From Volvariella volvacea V23 (taxonomy: Eukaryota; Basidiomycota; Agaricomycetes; Agaricales; Pluteaceae): 64,000 nt of DNA. The stretch is from assembly GCA_000349905.1 (NCBI GenBank), contig KB722770.1, positions 69,355 to 133,354 on the forward strand. The letters run 5' to 3'. Numbering within the stretch: position 1 is the stretch's first letter; the number at the start of each line of letters is the position of its first letter. Under the pieces are notes generated by a model. That model was given only the letters and a program-made list of their open reading frames with translations. It had not been told where the DNA came from and searched no databases. A program made the translations under genes and the position numbers. Positions 1-13,023 of the stretch are shown here, piece by piece.

Positions 1-1349
1 GGGGTAATCCGAAATCAGTAGTGGCACTGATGCGACAATGTAACACAATTGACTTGAGAAGGTGCAGTCCGGCTTATGAATATCGGCAAGCAAAATACGC
101 CCGTAGAGGTTTCGAGGTCTATGTCCCTTCTTTGAAAAGGGAGAATATTAACCCCGCGGTCAGGATTTCCTTTAGACAGATATATTTTGCATTGTTAATT
201 CTTAACGAGTTTGCAGATTTACGATCACACTGCGGGTTGTAAAGGGCTATGGAGATTGCTCGAACTTGAAAGGTCCTTGGCCAAGTCTCGGGAGAGGCAA
301 GAAGCTCGTAGTCAAGCCCAACAACACTGTTCCTACGGCGTTTTAGATGGAAGCCGATTAAATCATACTCAAAAATCTAGTGTTCCGGAATACTATGCAC
401 AGAGGAAGTCTAAATCCAAGATGAAGCTCGAGGTGGCAGCAGATGGTGAGGTCCAGATCCAAGAGAACAACTACGACGCGAAATTTTTTCGAATACCTTA
501 TAGACCTGGCTGGAATGCAACAAGGGTTAGGAAACTGGTGCTCTCAATGGTATGTATGTCATAGCGCTGTTGGACTTGGTTACAGTTCTGAGCCTTGAGT
601 TGATTAGGATCGCGGATTGAATCCACCAACGAGTGTGTCCATTATGCTACCAGTATCAGTACTTTACTCACGAAACCTTCGACCCCCCCAGATGATGTGA
701 CTTTACATCGCCATCTCGCGTTCTGTGGAACCATGAGTGAAGTACTGGAAGATTGCTGTGGGGTACGACATGTTTTGATTTGATTAAGCGTCTCACTCAA
801 TGAGGTTGCACTCCTTATTTTGAAATCGCAGCGCTGCCCGATCCCTTGCAACGAGGAGCAGCGGGAGGCACAAGCGCGAGATGATAGGGCTTGTATACGT
901 GGGCGCATTAAGTGGGTCCTTTTGTGCCCCTAAATTTACCACCGTGACGCTGATAGTTGACACTTCCTCCACCTCAGTTTCTTCGAAGAGGATTTCAATA
1001 AAGAATATACTGGGCCAAAAAATTGGGACGAATGGGCTGCAGGAGTATACATTTAGTCGCATAAGGAAAGGCTACTTCCTAGTTGGGGCGGATAAGTTCG
1101 ATGCGCACGAGACTGGATCACATGCCATGAGGCTGACGATGTGTAGAATACATATTTGCGAGGATACAAATGAAGGCATGCAATTCCTTGCCCATTATCC
1201 ATCACAATCTCCAGAGTCCGAGTTTGGTATTTGATACTAGGCAGCCACAGTCGAGCAGCAGTCTACTTTAACAGAACATTTCCCCATAGTCCACAGAACC
1301 CCCTTTGGTCATCAATCTTGGGATTCCCCTTCACGCCAGCATCCTCGCC
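1..1349. other. intergenic, no supported gene
   Basis: Open frames here are short, overlap on both strands and resemble no protein I know. Base composition is ordinary for this genome. It may hold the upstream region of the small membrane-protein gene starting at 1350 and the end of a gene outside the window. I see no RNA gene, repeat or mobile element in it. Confidence 0.5.
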
Positions 1350-2199
1350 ATGTTCGCTCAAACACCCTACACAAGGATGGTGCAAGAGCAAGTGCCAGCT
1401 ATGCCAGAGCTGGAAGCCGCGAGCACTGAAACCATAGCATTCTCGACCTCGGATTGTGCTTTGTGCCCATGTCAGTCCGACTGTCGATGCAGGTGCCACC
1501 AGGAGAACGACAAGATAACCAGTGAGGGTGCGTACAATCCCTCCCGGTGATTCGATTTCCGGACTGAAACTTTCCACAGACGGGAAAGCCGTTGCGCATC
1601 AACTCGTCGTTGTATTTGCGGTGGTAGGTCCATGGCAATCATGCTCGAGGTCTCTCAATTCAGTTCACCCGCTAATCGATAAATTATTTCTGCAGTCGTC
1701 GATCTTCATATTCATATCCATCATCTTCTGTTCCGTTTTTCTGGTATCCTCTGTGGACCATAATCCGGCCGACGTACATGACTACACCGGATTATTACTT
1801 GCGTCAGCCAACTTCTCGCCCCGCGTATTCATTTTTATCGCTGCCCTCTGCTTGAGCAGCCAGCTCGGAGGCCATGAAACCGAAGATCAACTCAAACGGC
1901 CCTGGCACTGGAAGACATTAAGGAAGTGGACCGCGATTCTCAAAGTGTTGGAATTGATGACGCTGGTGTCCTGGGGATGGGGTTTAGTCTGGATCACACA
2001 ATACCAATATTACAGCCCACAAATGACCAACGCAGGTATCGCTTGCTTCGCCGTAATCTTGCCGCTGCACTTGGCTTGGACTGAGATGGTGCTGGCTGGG
2101 CTGGGGAACGCAGGCTCAAGGGCATTTGAACCGGTGGAGGCGCTAGGTGGTTGGGTCTTTGACACACTCGAGTGGTGGTTCTGCTACTGCTGTCGTTAA
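1350..2199 (+). CDS. small multi-pass membrane protein with Cys-rich N-terminus
   Basis: My model is exons 1350-1527, 1580-1623 and 1696-2199, about 241 aa. Introns are 52 nt (gtgcgt...cacag) and 72 nt (gtaggt...tgcag); the second is a multiple of three and could be retained without breaking the frame. A donor 6 nt earlier (gtgagg at 1522) is also possible for the first intron. The N-terminal ~58 residues include a dense cysteine cluster (C-P-C-x3-C-x-C-x-C-H pattern). The rest has about four hydrophobic segments, one rich in Phe/Ile right after the second splice and another containing WGWGLVW. This suggests a small integral membrane protein with a cytosolic or lumenal Cys cluster. I do not recognise the family and assign no function. 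The downstream neighbour converges on it from the minus strand. Confidence 0.5.
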
Positions 2200-2451
2200 A
2201 CATCGTGGCCATATTCTCGAATCTACACTAGGTTCCAGCCCCCTTCCGTGTAGATATCTCTTCATTTTCCTAGTTAAGACGATTGGTCTCATTCCAATTT
2301 AGAGTTGCCTGTGTTGGTAGCAATGACACTTGTATTAGCGTAAAAAGTGTTTAAAAGTCAATTAATATACATGCACAAAGTGCCCGACTCAGCGCAACTC
2401 CCCCTCCTCCATGCACCATATTCAGGTGATACTCGAGTCCATCGGCCAGAC

Positions 2452-4746
2452 TTAAATATCATTATCGTCCTCCATAATAATCCTCATCTTCCAACCCACC
2501 ACGTCGTCGTCAGGCTCATCCTCTGCCCAAGTGATATCATCATCCTCCTGCTGCTGCGATCCTACCCCATTGACCACACCAGCACTCTCACCAGAATTCG
2601 ATTCGGTCGTGGCTGCAGCGGCGGCGGTGGTGGTCACAGCTGTATTTGTCGAGTTGCCGTTAGCATGGTGACCGTTGCTCTTGCCATTAGGAGCAGCCTG
2701 GTTCTTGTTGGCAGCAGACAAGTTGAGATCGAGGTCATCGATGGTGTCAATATCGACCTCTTGTTCTTCCTCTTTCTCTTTGCGCCTGATCATGTCCTCT
2801 TCATCCTCCTACATGTACCACAAAGGAGGTTTACGCGCATATATGCATCAATCTCCCGGATGGGAAATGACTTTGGGGGCGAGAACTCACGATGTCAAAC
2901 TCGTCCTCTCGTTCTTCATATTCCACATTCTCATCGACTTCTTCGAATCCACCTGCGAAGGCTCCCCATCGTTCGGGAGTGGGGCTATGCCATATGAGGA
3001 TGCTGCCCTCTTTTGTCGTGGACGCTATTATGGATTTTGTCGGGTGCCACTGTGATTTGCAGTTAGTCATAGATTGAAAAGGATAACCATAGCAGGTATC
3101 GATAGACAGAACATCGAAGTATACTTACATGAACATGCGCAAGCGGTTCCCTCCCGCCATCCAAAGCACTCGCAAACTGTCCATCATTCGATATATCCCA
3201 TATATAAATCTTATGCGTCGCCGGATCCGCCGCGCCTCCAGCGAGCCATTCCGCATCAGGCGAATACGACATCGTATGCCAGGCCGTTTTGTTGATGGGG
3301 TCGCTAAAGCGCTGGGTTGGTTCCAAGTCGTGTTCGACGATTCCGCCTTTTTCTAGAATGGCCAGGGCGGATGGGGTTGTGTAGTTGGGGACGTTGAATT
3401 GGCGGAGGACCCTGTCGGAGGAGTTTGTGGCGATGCGGCTGTTGGGAGTTGAGGGCGTATTTGCGCATCCATGAATTGGATGGTTGATTATGGTGGGACC
3501 AGGAATTCGGCAACGGGACCGGGAAGCATGAAGGAGGAGTAATAAAGAAGAAACCAACATCAGACACAATCAATAATCAGCTAGTTGGAGGATTGAGATG
3601 CATTTCTTCACCGTCCAGATTTTGCAAAGTCCATTCCTTTTATCGTACCCGCGCCCGCTATTTTATGACGTGCAATCATCTATTTGTAGTGCATGATATA
3701 TGAGCATAGCTGTTTGAACAAAAGTAGAGGGCGCAAATGTACCGTTTTTGTTCTCGTGTTGAACACAAGCAGCGACCCGGCAGTAGTTCCAACGAAAATG
3801 TACTTTCCAGACGGGTGGAATGCGGCTGCCGTCATCGCTGATCTATGAGACCATGTAAGCCAGCATTCCACGAAGCACTGAGAACAGAGAACAACAATCT
3901 TGCGTGGGGCTGAGGGTTTCATTGGACGATAACGTAGCCGCGCATGACGCGAGGAAAAAAGGCGCGTACGGAGGGTTTTCGGGAATAAGCAGGGCTGCTT
4001 ACCGTGACCTAGGCGCCTGCTCGTCTTCACCTTCCTCGATGGCCTCGCACAACTCCACCCTCGACCTATGGCTCTTCCTCAGATCGACGAGATAGGCTTC
4101 TCCTGTGCTCAGCAGTGCCAACACGATCCGGCTGTCAAGGATCGAACACATAAGTCGAAGAGACACAATAGGGAAGCAGAGCGAACGCTTAAACTGCCCA
4201 ACTAACCTATTCCGTGGATGAAATGTCGATCTCAAGACGGGTGCGTCGAATCGGATAGTAGAAAACCTCTGAGGCGGGTCGTATTCGGAGGCCAGATCCC
4301 AGACTATGACGTTCCAGTCTTTTGAAGAAGTCAAAACATATCGACTATTCCTTGACCAACTGTCGTACCAAAACTACGATGAGAACAAGGAAAAAGATGA
4401 TAAAAAGTCTCAAGGGACTGACTCTAGACTCGTAACAGCCTTTACGTGGCCGTCCAACACGCGTATTTGAGCTCTTGTTTCCAAGTCCCATATCCCGGCT
4501 GAACCATCGAATCTTCCAGTACCGATATACCGTCCTGACGGGTCAAATCGAGAGAAAAGAGCGTATGCGTAGAGTGAGGTTTGAACCGCGGTCGGGTGGC
4601 TGATCTGGAAGGGGTCTAGTAGGGCATCATTCCATAGTCAGAGCCAGTGAAATAGAGGAAGACAGCAGCGCGTAGGAGAGTCAGTGAGCGACGGATTGAC
4701 GACCACGAGGAAGGTGAGTTTACAAACTTATGAGAGATTCATTCAT
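2452..4746 (-). CDS. swd1: COMPASS (Set1C) subunit Swd1/RbBP5, WD40 protein
   Basis: Nine exons: 4746-4728, 4615-4423, 4359-4207, 4131-4003, 3842-3743, 3679-3612, 3438-3129, 3049-2891 and 2808-2452; 495 aa. The first exon is only 19 nt; the ATG was chosen because splicing gives MNESLINPFQISHP, the usual Swd1/RbBP5 opening, and intron 1 has a CTGAC branch site. The body is a seven-bladed WD40 propeller (visible blades include SSKDWNVIVWDL, FHPSGKYIFVGT and EGSILIWHS). After it comes the family hallmark around residues 363-377, DENVEYEEREDEFDI, which in RbBP5 orthologues is part of the segment that contacts the SET-domain/Ash2L module. The tail is acidic with Asn/Ala/Thr runs. Known role of the family: structural core of the histone H3K4 methyltransferase complex in the nucleus. 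Identity is secure; the 160-nt intron 4 is the least certain junction. Confidence 0.93.
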
Positions 4747-5513
4747 GGGTTAATGGTCAATGAGTAGGACTGAGCCCAATGGAGTTCCCAGCTGGATAGT
4801 GCAGACGCGTGGGAGGAAGCGCCAGATCACGCGCTAGAATGCCTCCAAGACCCCACCTGAACACTCAAGACAGAAACTTGAATCCCTGATACCTGGCTGT
4901 TATTTGAGCTCAGTATCCTATTCAAACTGATCTGTTAAACAATTTTCAAGTTCTGGACTCCACAAAAATAGTGTGTTCCAAGAGTTTAGTCAAAAACTCC
5001 AATGAGTCACCTGACTTTTCTTACGTAAATTTAGCCGAACCAAGCGTGGTTAGGGTTAGAAATAGGCTAGTGTTGTACATGAGCTACTGGCCTTTGTTTC
5101 TTTCCACTCCCACTTCTTTTCTCTCAGAACCATTTCTGCTCTTTGCCTTGTAAATCTGCTGCAACAGGCTTTTTAGTAAGCTAAATGTAGTCTGTCAGCT
5201 GAGTATTCTGACCTTTGGCTATAGGACCTGAATTTCAGGGTGACATCATCACAAGATCCAGGCAGCCTGCCAGCTTCTACTGCACTTGTACCTAATTCTT
5301 TAGGTAAGATCTGCTCCTGACCTAAATTGCCATTATAGTAATAACTTTTTTTGTTCCAATTATTTATCTCACTTATTCAAGATACCCAAGAACAAAGAAA
5401 GTCTGTTTGTTGCCTCAACAGCATCAACATTGTCAGATTAGGTCAGATTTCCTTTCATTCTCATCTTGATTGCTTCTCATAAGAGTTTTTCACATTTTTG
5501 GCCTTATCAGAGC
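4747..5513. other. intergenic, grading into CpG-free DNA
   Basis: This lies between the divergent swd1 start (4746) and the first exon of the 1611-aa gene (5514), so it probably carries both promoters. The left 100 bp has normal CpG content. From about 4840 CpG becomes rare, and from 5047 onward there is none until 5934. I see no TATA element in a convincing position and no coding frame that extends a neighbour. Confidence 0.5.
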
Positions 5514-5933
5514 ATGCCTACATCACCTAGCAGCTTGGTCACTTTAGACTCACCAACCACTCCCACCAGCAATTCCACACATAGGCACAGTTCCTCAGGT
5601 GGCCTAGTGTCATTGGTGGCCACATCTAATGCTTTGTCAGAAGAGTCTCAGATGTCTACCCAGGTGAGTAATAATTTCCCATATTTGTTTTTTTTTCCAC
5701 ATCACTGTGACCATGTGTTTGGTACAAGGAATAACAAAGTGCTAAATCATTGATCTGTAGGCTTCCAGCTCTGTACCACAAAGACCACAAAAATCAAGGT
5801 CAAATCTGAATGGAAACACTGGTCAAAGGTCAAGTAGGACCAGTGGTGTAGCCAGTACACAGAGCTCTGCCACCTCAAAGCTTCCTGATCCCATGGCAAT
5901 GACATCATCCATTGATCAAGATCTGGGTGTCCT
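5047..5933. other. CpG-free island over promoter and first exon
   Basis: There is no CG dinucleotide on this 887-bp stretch (last at 5045-5046, next at 5934-5935), whereas the coding body just downstream has one every 10-20 bases. The stretch is rich in TG and CA, the products expected from deamination of methylated CpG. It covers the presumed promoter, exon 1, intron 1 and the first ~170 bp of exon 2 of the 1611-aa gene. The reading frame through it is open, with good splice sites. I cannot tell whether it is an old inserted sequence adopted as an exon or a locally methylated host promoter. Confidence 0.75.
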
Positions 5934-8900
5934 CGTCAATCCATCCAGTGCACCACCATCGAAGTTGGGGCCATCAGCACCAGCACCACCCGGGACGAGC
6001 TTATCGACATCAACGACGAGCACTTCGTCGTTCTCGTCCCTCCTTGCCAACTTTAATTCCAAGTTTGTTGTATCCTCGACAACTATTACGAGCAACCCCA
6101 TTCCCGAGCAGTCATCATCGAGTGCGGGGGCGAGGGCGACACCACTGGCAGCTGCGATTGGACGTACGGAATGGGATTCGGAGGTTGGCTCGGTGGAGAC
6201 GGTGTGCTCGACGCCTACCAAGGTGTCGGTGTCTCTTCCGTCCAACTCTTCGAGCTTGACCTCGCCTACTCTCACGCGGGATAATGTTTCGACGAATTCG
6301 GAGGATGCAGATTCGGATTTGGGATCGAGGAAACAGGTGGGGTTTTTGACCTACATGAAGGAGTGGGAGGAGTTGGAGGTTGGTGCTAAGAAAGTCAAGG
6401 AGCCGGGAGTGAAAGACACGGATGGACGGGTGCGAGTGAGGCCAGGGGAGATGAGAATAAAAATGGGGAAGGCAGGGGGGAGGGTGAAGTCGAAGATGCG
6501 AGTGGAGGTGGTCGTGCCCCCGTCGGCTGCTGCTAAGGCTGCGGCGGTTATAAAGCCTGTGAAGGAGAGTGGGAAGGGAAGAAAGGAGAAGGGGGCATCT
6601 GATAGTGTGGGCATGGAAGAGATTACCAAGACGATGTCGACGAGGGTGGGGGTACCGCCCTTGGTGACAACTGCAGCTCCAGGTGTACAATCAACGTTGG
6701 CATCTACGCCTGTGCATGCCCCTACAGCTGCATCGTCATCCTTCAAATTGCAAGAGACGCCTAAAGCGACGACTTCGGGTACCAACGCGGTCACGAGTAG
6801 CGCGATAACGACACCCATAGCGAAACCTCCAGCAGAACCGTTCATCGACCTGAGCCTTACCAAACCGAAGACCAAGAGACGACGTATCAGCGGGGGCAGC
6901 GCTGCCTTCTCCCTGTCCAAGAGCACACCGGATGCAAAGTTTTCAGTGCTCACGCCAACATCAAAGCCTCCGCCAGCAACGCCAACACCAGCGCCGATAC
7001 CGTTGTCAGGACTATCGGCGGCACGAGCGCCGGCACCACATTTGAATATGCAGCCCTATCCACAGATAACGCCGACGACAACTAGGGCATCGACACTATC
7101 ACGGATGCCCACTCTACCACCTACCACGTCTCCACAGACGCCTGCAATCACGTCTACACCCAACCTGGTTACTCTATCCATGCCGCTGCCGTCGCAGATG
7201 GTGTCGACGAGGCCGATAGTGAAGCGGAAGAAGATAAAGATAAGAGCAGTGGCAAAGGTCGAAGCAGGGGCACAGACGGAGGACGAGACGGCAACGCAGA
7301 CAGATCCTGAACCTACATCTGTACCCACACCCGCACACGCACACGCACACGCACACGCATCTGCATCCACACCCGTTGCACCACCCGACGTTCACAATAC
7401 GGGACCCTTGCAATTGAATGCACATGGTGGGACAAAACCATCACGTGACGAAGAGATAAAGGAAGCCGTTGACGATTGCACTGACAAGGGCAGCGACAGA
7501 AAGGCAGAGCGCGACAGTCGTGATTCGAAATTCCCGGATGCGTCCTTTGGTGGTGGTGCGCCTCGTTCACTTTGCAAGAGGAAGGCGGTTGCCATGGAAG
7601 AAGAGGAGGAGGAAGAGGGGAATGAGGACAAGGAAGCCAGAAGTAGAAGTGATTGGACGGCGCCTATTCTCAGTCCAAGTAGTAATCGCGAGGAGAATGC
7701 CAACGCGATGGACATGGATGTGAACGTGGATCCGAACGTGGAGATGGAGGCGGAGGAGACAAAGGACAAGGAGAAAGAGAAAGAGAGGGAAAAGCCCAGA
7801 GAAGAAAACAAGAAAGAAGCGGGGAAGAAAGAGTCCCTCCTACTATCAAGGGGATTCACCATCCCCAAAACGTACGCCGAAGCCGAGAAGACCCTGTTCA
7901 CGCTCTCCCGGGCACAAGGCCTCGTAGCCCATGCCAGTGGGGTCAGTGGCGGAAACGAAGACGACCGTGACAAGAAAACAGACAGGAAAGAGAGACACGC
8001 TCAAGAAGAGGACGACAAAAGCAAGCGCAAGCATGGCGACGAGCCACGACGCAATCCAAATCCAGGTGTAGTCTTGCACGGATGGACACCGAAGCTCAAG
8101 CCCCGACTCAAAGCTCCGGGATCGGGCGTCGGCGGCTCGAGTCCAGGCTCTGAAAGAGGAGCCGGAGGAGTGAAGAAGAGGGTACATTGGGACGAGTCGA
8201 TACCGCGGTCGATATCGGAGGAGGCAGAGACTGGCCGTGGCAGATCGACGTCGACCAAAGTCGGTGGTGAGGTGAAAGACGTGGACACGAATGAGAACGA
8301 ACAAACGCGCGTACGCGGGGAGTTGGGTAAAGCGGATAAAGAGGGAGATCAGGACGCGTCAAAGGACGCGGTTTCTCGTTCTGACTCTCGTTCTTGTTCG
8401 CGTCCCGAGGAGTCTGTACTGACTGAGGATAGTGCACAGACACGGATGAAGAAGCCTCAGGAAGGATATCAAAGTTCCAGTACCAGGCGCTCGGTAATGG
8501 CACGATCGCATACACCAGCTTTCAGGTCGGTCTCATCACCGGAGTCAAAGGATACAGAGATGGAGTATTCCCAGACGGCAACGGAAACGGAGAAGCCAGC
8601 AGAAGAGCAAACAGAGACCACAGAACCAGGAAAGGCAGAAGCACAGGCAGCGCAGGTACAAGCGAATACAGATACCCAGCCGAAGCAAAGGGGGCGAAAG
8701 CCACGACCAAGGCCAAGGCCACAAGCGATCGAGGAGAGAGAGAGGTCAAAGGAGAACGTCCCGTTGTCGGTTCCTCCTTCCGGTTATGTTGTACACGCGG
8801 ATAAGGTTTCTGTATCGTTGAAAGCGAAGGAGAGGGGGAGCGGGAAGGGGCAAGGAGCTGATGAAGACAATAGGAACGAGAAGGTCGAGGTCGAGGTGCA

Positions 8901-10492
8901 AGGGAAAGGAGCGTCGCTACGGCCGCCTTCGCTAGGTGATTTACATCCGGATAAGGAAAGAGATGGTGATGGTGATGTGAGGACGAGGCAGGTGGAGGGG
9001 ACATCACCTTTGGAGTTGGTAAAGCCCTCTTGGGAGGTGCTACAACCAGACGCGCGGGACATGAGTGATAGCGAAGATGAGGATGAGAACGAGGTAGATG
9101 AACTACAAGATGAAGAAGCCCTAACAATCTCACTTGACCAAATGCAATCACCAGCTGCTCAAGAGCAGGGCAAGGGTGTTGGTGTTCCTGAAATGGCTGC
9201 TTCTCCAACATATCGAGGCTCGGAGCAATTACCCCCTTCGAGTCCATTATCTGTTCTAGAGGACAAACAGGACCAGGAGGATGGAGAGCAGCATGAGGAT
9301 GCACTTTCGCGCTCTTCACCAATTTCGTTACCGCCCTTGTTGTCATCACCGCCGCCTCTACCGCCTGCACTTTTACCACCCACTCCTCCAACGGCAACTA
9401 GTAACGCTCAAAAGCGCCCTTATGACCCTCATCGCAAGTCAGGGTTTTTGGGCGTTTATATTACTGCGCGCAAGCCTTTCTCGAAGAAGCCCAATACCAC
9501 ACCATTTCAGGGATCAAAGGGAACACTGGCTCGAAAAAGGAGTATGATAAGTGAAGAGGAAAAGGAAGTGGAGGGCCTGTTGTTGACACCATCAACCTCG
9601 CCCTCGAATGACAAGTCGACAAAGACAACACCTAGAACACCCCTGTCACAGTCCAACAGCAGCGCAAGCCTCGCGATTGCCTTGATGTCCACATATACTA
9701 AGCCCACGCCATCGCCGACGAGGAGGAAGATCCAGCCTTCGCAGAGAGGGGTATCACGAAAAAGACAGCGGAGCCCTTCAAGCCCAGCGGTAGATGGCCG
9801 GCCTTTAAAGAAGTTGGATTTAAGGGACTATTTTGCCAGGATGAGGGAAAAGGCAAAGGGGGAAGCAGAATTACGGCACCAGGAAGCAAGTATGACGTCG
9901 GGGCTGTCGAAGCCTAAATTGAGTCGAGGGAACGAGGAGCCTGAGCGTGTCGAAGACGGACGGGATCAAGCTTTATCATCACCACAGTCACGATCAAGGG
10001 ATCAAAACTCGAAGGACGGGGGGAGTGGTGGCGTCATAACGGAGATTGGAATCAGTGAGGCGGATATGCTATTAGCTCCGACGGGGGCGCATGCGATTGG
10101 GATGATGGAGGAGCACACGATGCTGCGCATGTCCCTCGGGAGGAGGCTGGGACTGCCCGTGAGGGTGATTGGGGAGGCGGCGGCAGGACAACAAGAAAGG
10201 CAAGAGCTACTCAAGCAGAGTTTGGGCATGGCATGGAGAAGGAGGCCACTTGTTTGTCGTCCGTTTGTGCGAAAAACGGAGCGGTATCTCGAGGCGTTGG
10301 AGAGCGCATTTGGGCCTGGTGATGTCACGCGAGGCGATGGGCCCACGAAACCTGTGTCCTTGGTACGAACCCATTTTCTGCTGCACGTTTGACCTAATTG
10401 CGCCTCAGCAACCCAACGCCAACAAGCGCAAACGGCCGAGCTATGTGTACAACGGCCAGAGCTCGGAGTCGGAGTGGGAGGAGGCTAATTGA
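5514..10492 (+). CDS. large intrinsically disordered protein (1611 aa), function unknown
   Basis: Exons 5514-5663, 5761-10362 and 10409-10492. The first intron is gtgagt...ctgtag and the last is a 46-nt gtacga...ctcag that replaces a short read-through ending with a C-terminus KRKRPSYVYNG...SESEWEEAN. The protein is almost wholly low complexity: Ser/Thr/Pro-rich in the first third, then alternating Lys/Arg/Glu blocks, an HAHAHAHA run from a CACGCA repeat near 7330-7356, and a long Glu-rich stretch. More ordered islands are FLTYMKEWEELEVGAKK (about residue 245), LKKLDLRDYFARMREKAKG, and the last ~150 residues (IGMMEEHTMLRMSLGRRLGLPVRVIG). Basic clusters such as KPKTKRRR suggest nuclear location. 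No known domain is recognisable. The first ~110 residues come from a CpG-free island; if exon 1 is not used, the ATG at 5893 is the next in-frame start and gives 1517 aa. Confidence 0.7.
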
Positions 10493-10661
10493 CTGGATGC
10501 AGGATTGTGGCACCGGAACGTGGGTGGTGATCGGGACGGAATGTGGAAATCACGTTGTGATATTTGTACATGTTTATTTTTTGTTTAATGAGGCTGGCAG
10601 TACTCTGAAATTCTGATTGCAAAATCTTTATTTCCATCTTTCTCTCTCTTTTCTCGCCGAA

Positions 10662-13023
10662 ATGCTCGCGCTCGTCCATCCCTTCAATCCGCCCGCCGAT
10701 GTCACCCACAGATCCTCCCCGGCATCGTCTCAGACGACGTCCACCGCCGCCAGTGCCACCGCCACCGCCTCATCTCGCCAGCGACCATCGCAGCAGCAGC
10801 CCCAGCTGGCCTTCCGGAGACCGTCCTCGTCGTCCAGGCCTTCAAGCAGTCAGTCAGGAGCCGCAAGCAGATCTGCATCTGCCCCATCCCACCATGGACA
10901 GAGACATCCCTCGCTTCCTCTCTTATCTCAGCCCCAGCCGACCCACCCGTTACATCATTCTCAATCACTCGTATATCCCCACCACGTCAACCAAGAATCC
11001 CAACAACTGCCCTCACAATCACCTCCTAAACAAGCTGCAACTGCCTCCGCCTCAGATGCCACACAGTCCGCCGCAGGACCAGGTCCGAATCATCACCCAG
11101 CAAGCTCGTCTCAGGAGCCTCGTTCGACTACACCCACGCAGTCAACACAGCCGACGACTGCAGGAACAGAGAACCACCACCAGTCGTTCGATATTCACTC
11201 CTACCCGTCTGCAGACCTGCTCAAGCTGTTGGCAGCCCTCCTGACTGACATCGCATCCGCGAATGATAAACTCGATGCGAATGCCAACTCCACCCACCCC
11301 TCCGCTTCCTCGTCATCCTCCACCTCCACCCCCACAGATTCATCTACATATCTCCATAGCCTGACTTTGCCGACATCATCCACGTCCGCACACCATGATA
11401 CTCCCATTTGGCGATCCCTCACGAGCGCATCACGAGCAGCAGTCTCCACTCCCTCGTCCACCCTCACCTTCCATGCTCGGCATGTACCCACAATAACACT
11501 CGAAGCTTACTTTCTCCGCATATTGAAGTACTGTCCAACCACAAACGAGGTTTTCTTGTCTCTCTTGGTCTATTTTGAACGCATGTCCAAATTAAGCACG
11601 GAGGCCACGGGACGCACGTTTGTCATTGATTCCTATAATATCCATAGGCTCGTTATCGCTGGTGTCACCGTTGCCAGCAAGTTTTTCAGTGATGTATTCT
11701 ACACAAATTCACGTTATGCTAAGGTGAGCTTTGTTCTGTCCCTTTTTTTCATTGTGAGGAGTGGGACCCTGTGGGATCCGGACAAGGACATGCTGTAATG
11801 CTGTTTGGCTTGAGTAAATGGGGATGCGCCCCGGGTCTACCCACGTTCCTTGTTACCTGTCCAATCCAATTCAGTTGCCATCACCCCATCCTCCATTACC
11901 TCCTGATCACCAGTGTTTTGGCCGTATCTAATCTGATTCCTCTTCACATGATCCATCCCTTCAGGTTGGCGGACTGCCTCTAGCAGAACTCAATCAACTC
12001 GAACTCCAATTCTTACTCCTTAATGACTTTCGTCTCGTTATTTCAAGTTCCGAAATGCAAAGATACGCGGACCAGCTGGTGTTGTACTCTCAATCAAAGA
12101 ACCCGCCAATAGTACCGTCATTGCCTCCTCCACTACCTCCATCCCCCCAACCCCCGTCACCGTCACCGTCCTCCCAGCCTTCTTTGGCAGTGCAATTGCC
12201 TGCGGACCCGAAAACCGCTGCATCCTTTGTGTCGCCCACGACGCCTACCAACCCCAACGCCAGCGCGCACCAAGCCTCATCCTCGTCCTTATCGTCCTCG
12301 TCTGCATTGTACCACCAGCGTAGCGAGAGCTACGACGCGCATAGACCCGCCGCCTCCCGCCCTACGGCAGCGAGTGTGGCTGCACCTATGCACGCGATGG
12401 GTGCGATTGATGCGTACGGGGGGAGACTGGCCGGGGAGAGCGAAGTGGCCAAGTACCACCAGCACCAGCACCAGCACCAGCACCACGGGCAGTACGACCG
12501 GGGCCCGGCGTACCCGTACGAGAGGTCCTGTGGTGCGGGCGATGCAGGACCGTCATCTGGGTCTAGGACTGGACATCATTATCCTGCGTACGCGCACTAT
12601 GGGGAGAATGGTGCTGATACGGACGCGGAGACGGAGGCAGATACGACGACGACGGATGGTGGGGAGACGACGGACGATGAGCCGACGATCAGGGCGTCGG
12701 GGCGACATGGACAGCGGGGCGGGAGCGGGGAGAGCGATACGACGAGTTTGTGCGATAGTGTGTATAGTATCGAGACGGCGTCATCGTCGTTTGAGAGTTC
12801 GGGCGAGATGGAGGTGGAGGTGGAAGAGGATAGGGCGGGAGGCATGGAGGATGATGGTTTAGGGAGAGAGAGGGGTGGGGATAGGACGCCAGAGAGGGAT
12901 CGATTGAGGCCGAGGAGGGATGGTGGTGAGGGAAGTGGGGAGAGGACGCCAGAGAGAAGACCGCCGCGTCGTGGATCGGGGCGGGATGACGCTGATAGAG
13001 ATGCAAAAATGTTGAGTCCGTGA
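10662..13023 (+). CDS. PHO80/PCL-type cyclin (CDK partner)
   Basis: Exons 10662-11723 and 11965-13023, 706 aa. The intron is 241 nt (gtgagc...cttcag) and joins SRYAK to VGGLPLAELNQLELQFLLLND. This sequence, with LTFHARHVPTITLEAYFLRI and VIAGVTVASKFFSDVFYTN before it, is the Pho80/Pcl cyclin box (about residues 265-390). Pho80-family cyclins bind a Pho85/Cdk5-like kinase and act in phosphate and nutrient signalling; which member this is cannot be told from sequence alone. The N-terminal 260 residues and the C-terminal 300 are disordered, with an HQHQHQ run at 12456-12485 and a Gly/Arg/Glu-rich tail containing repeated ERTPER motifs that could be phosphosites. The ATG at 10662 was preferred to one at 10617, which adds only a short hydrophobic leader. 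Confidence 0.87.

Noticed and set aside
5048..5059. GGTTAGGGTTAG, telomere-like string at the edge of the CpG-free island
   Set aside because: Only about one and a half TTAGGG units; too short to claim an interstitial telomere.
5916..9397. Long antisense frames opposite the 1611-aa gene
   Set aside because: They arise from the Ser/Pro/Glu codon bias of the sense strand, lack conserved motifs and overlap each other.
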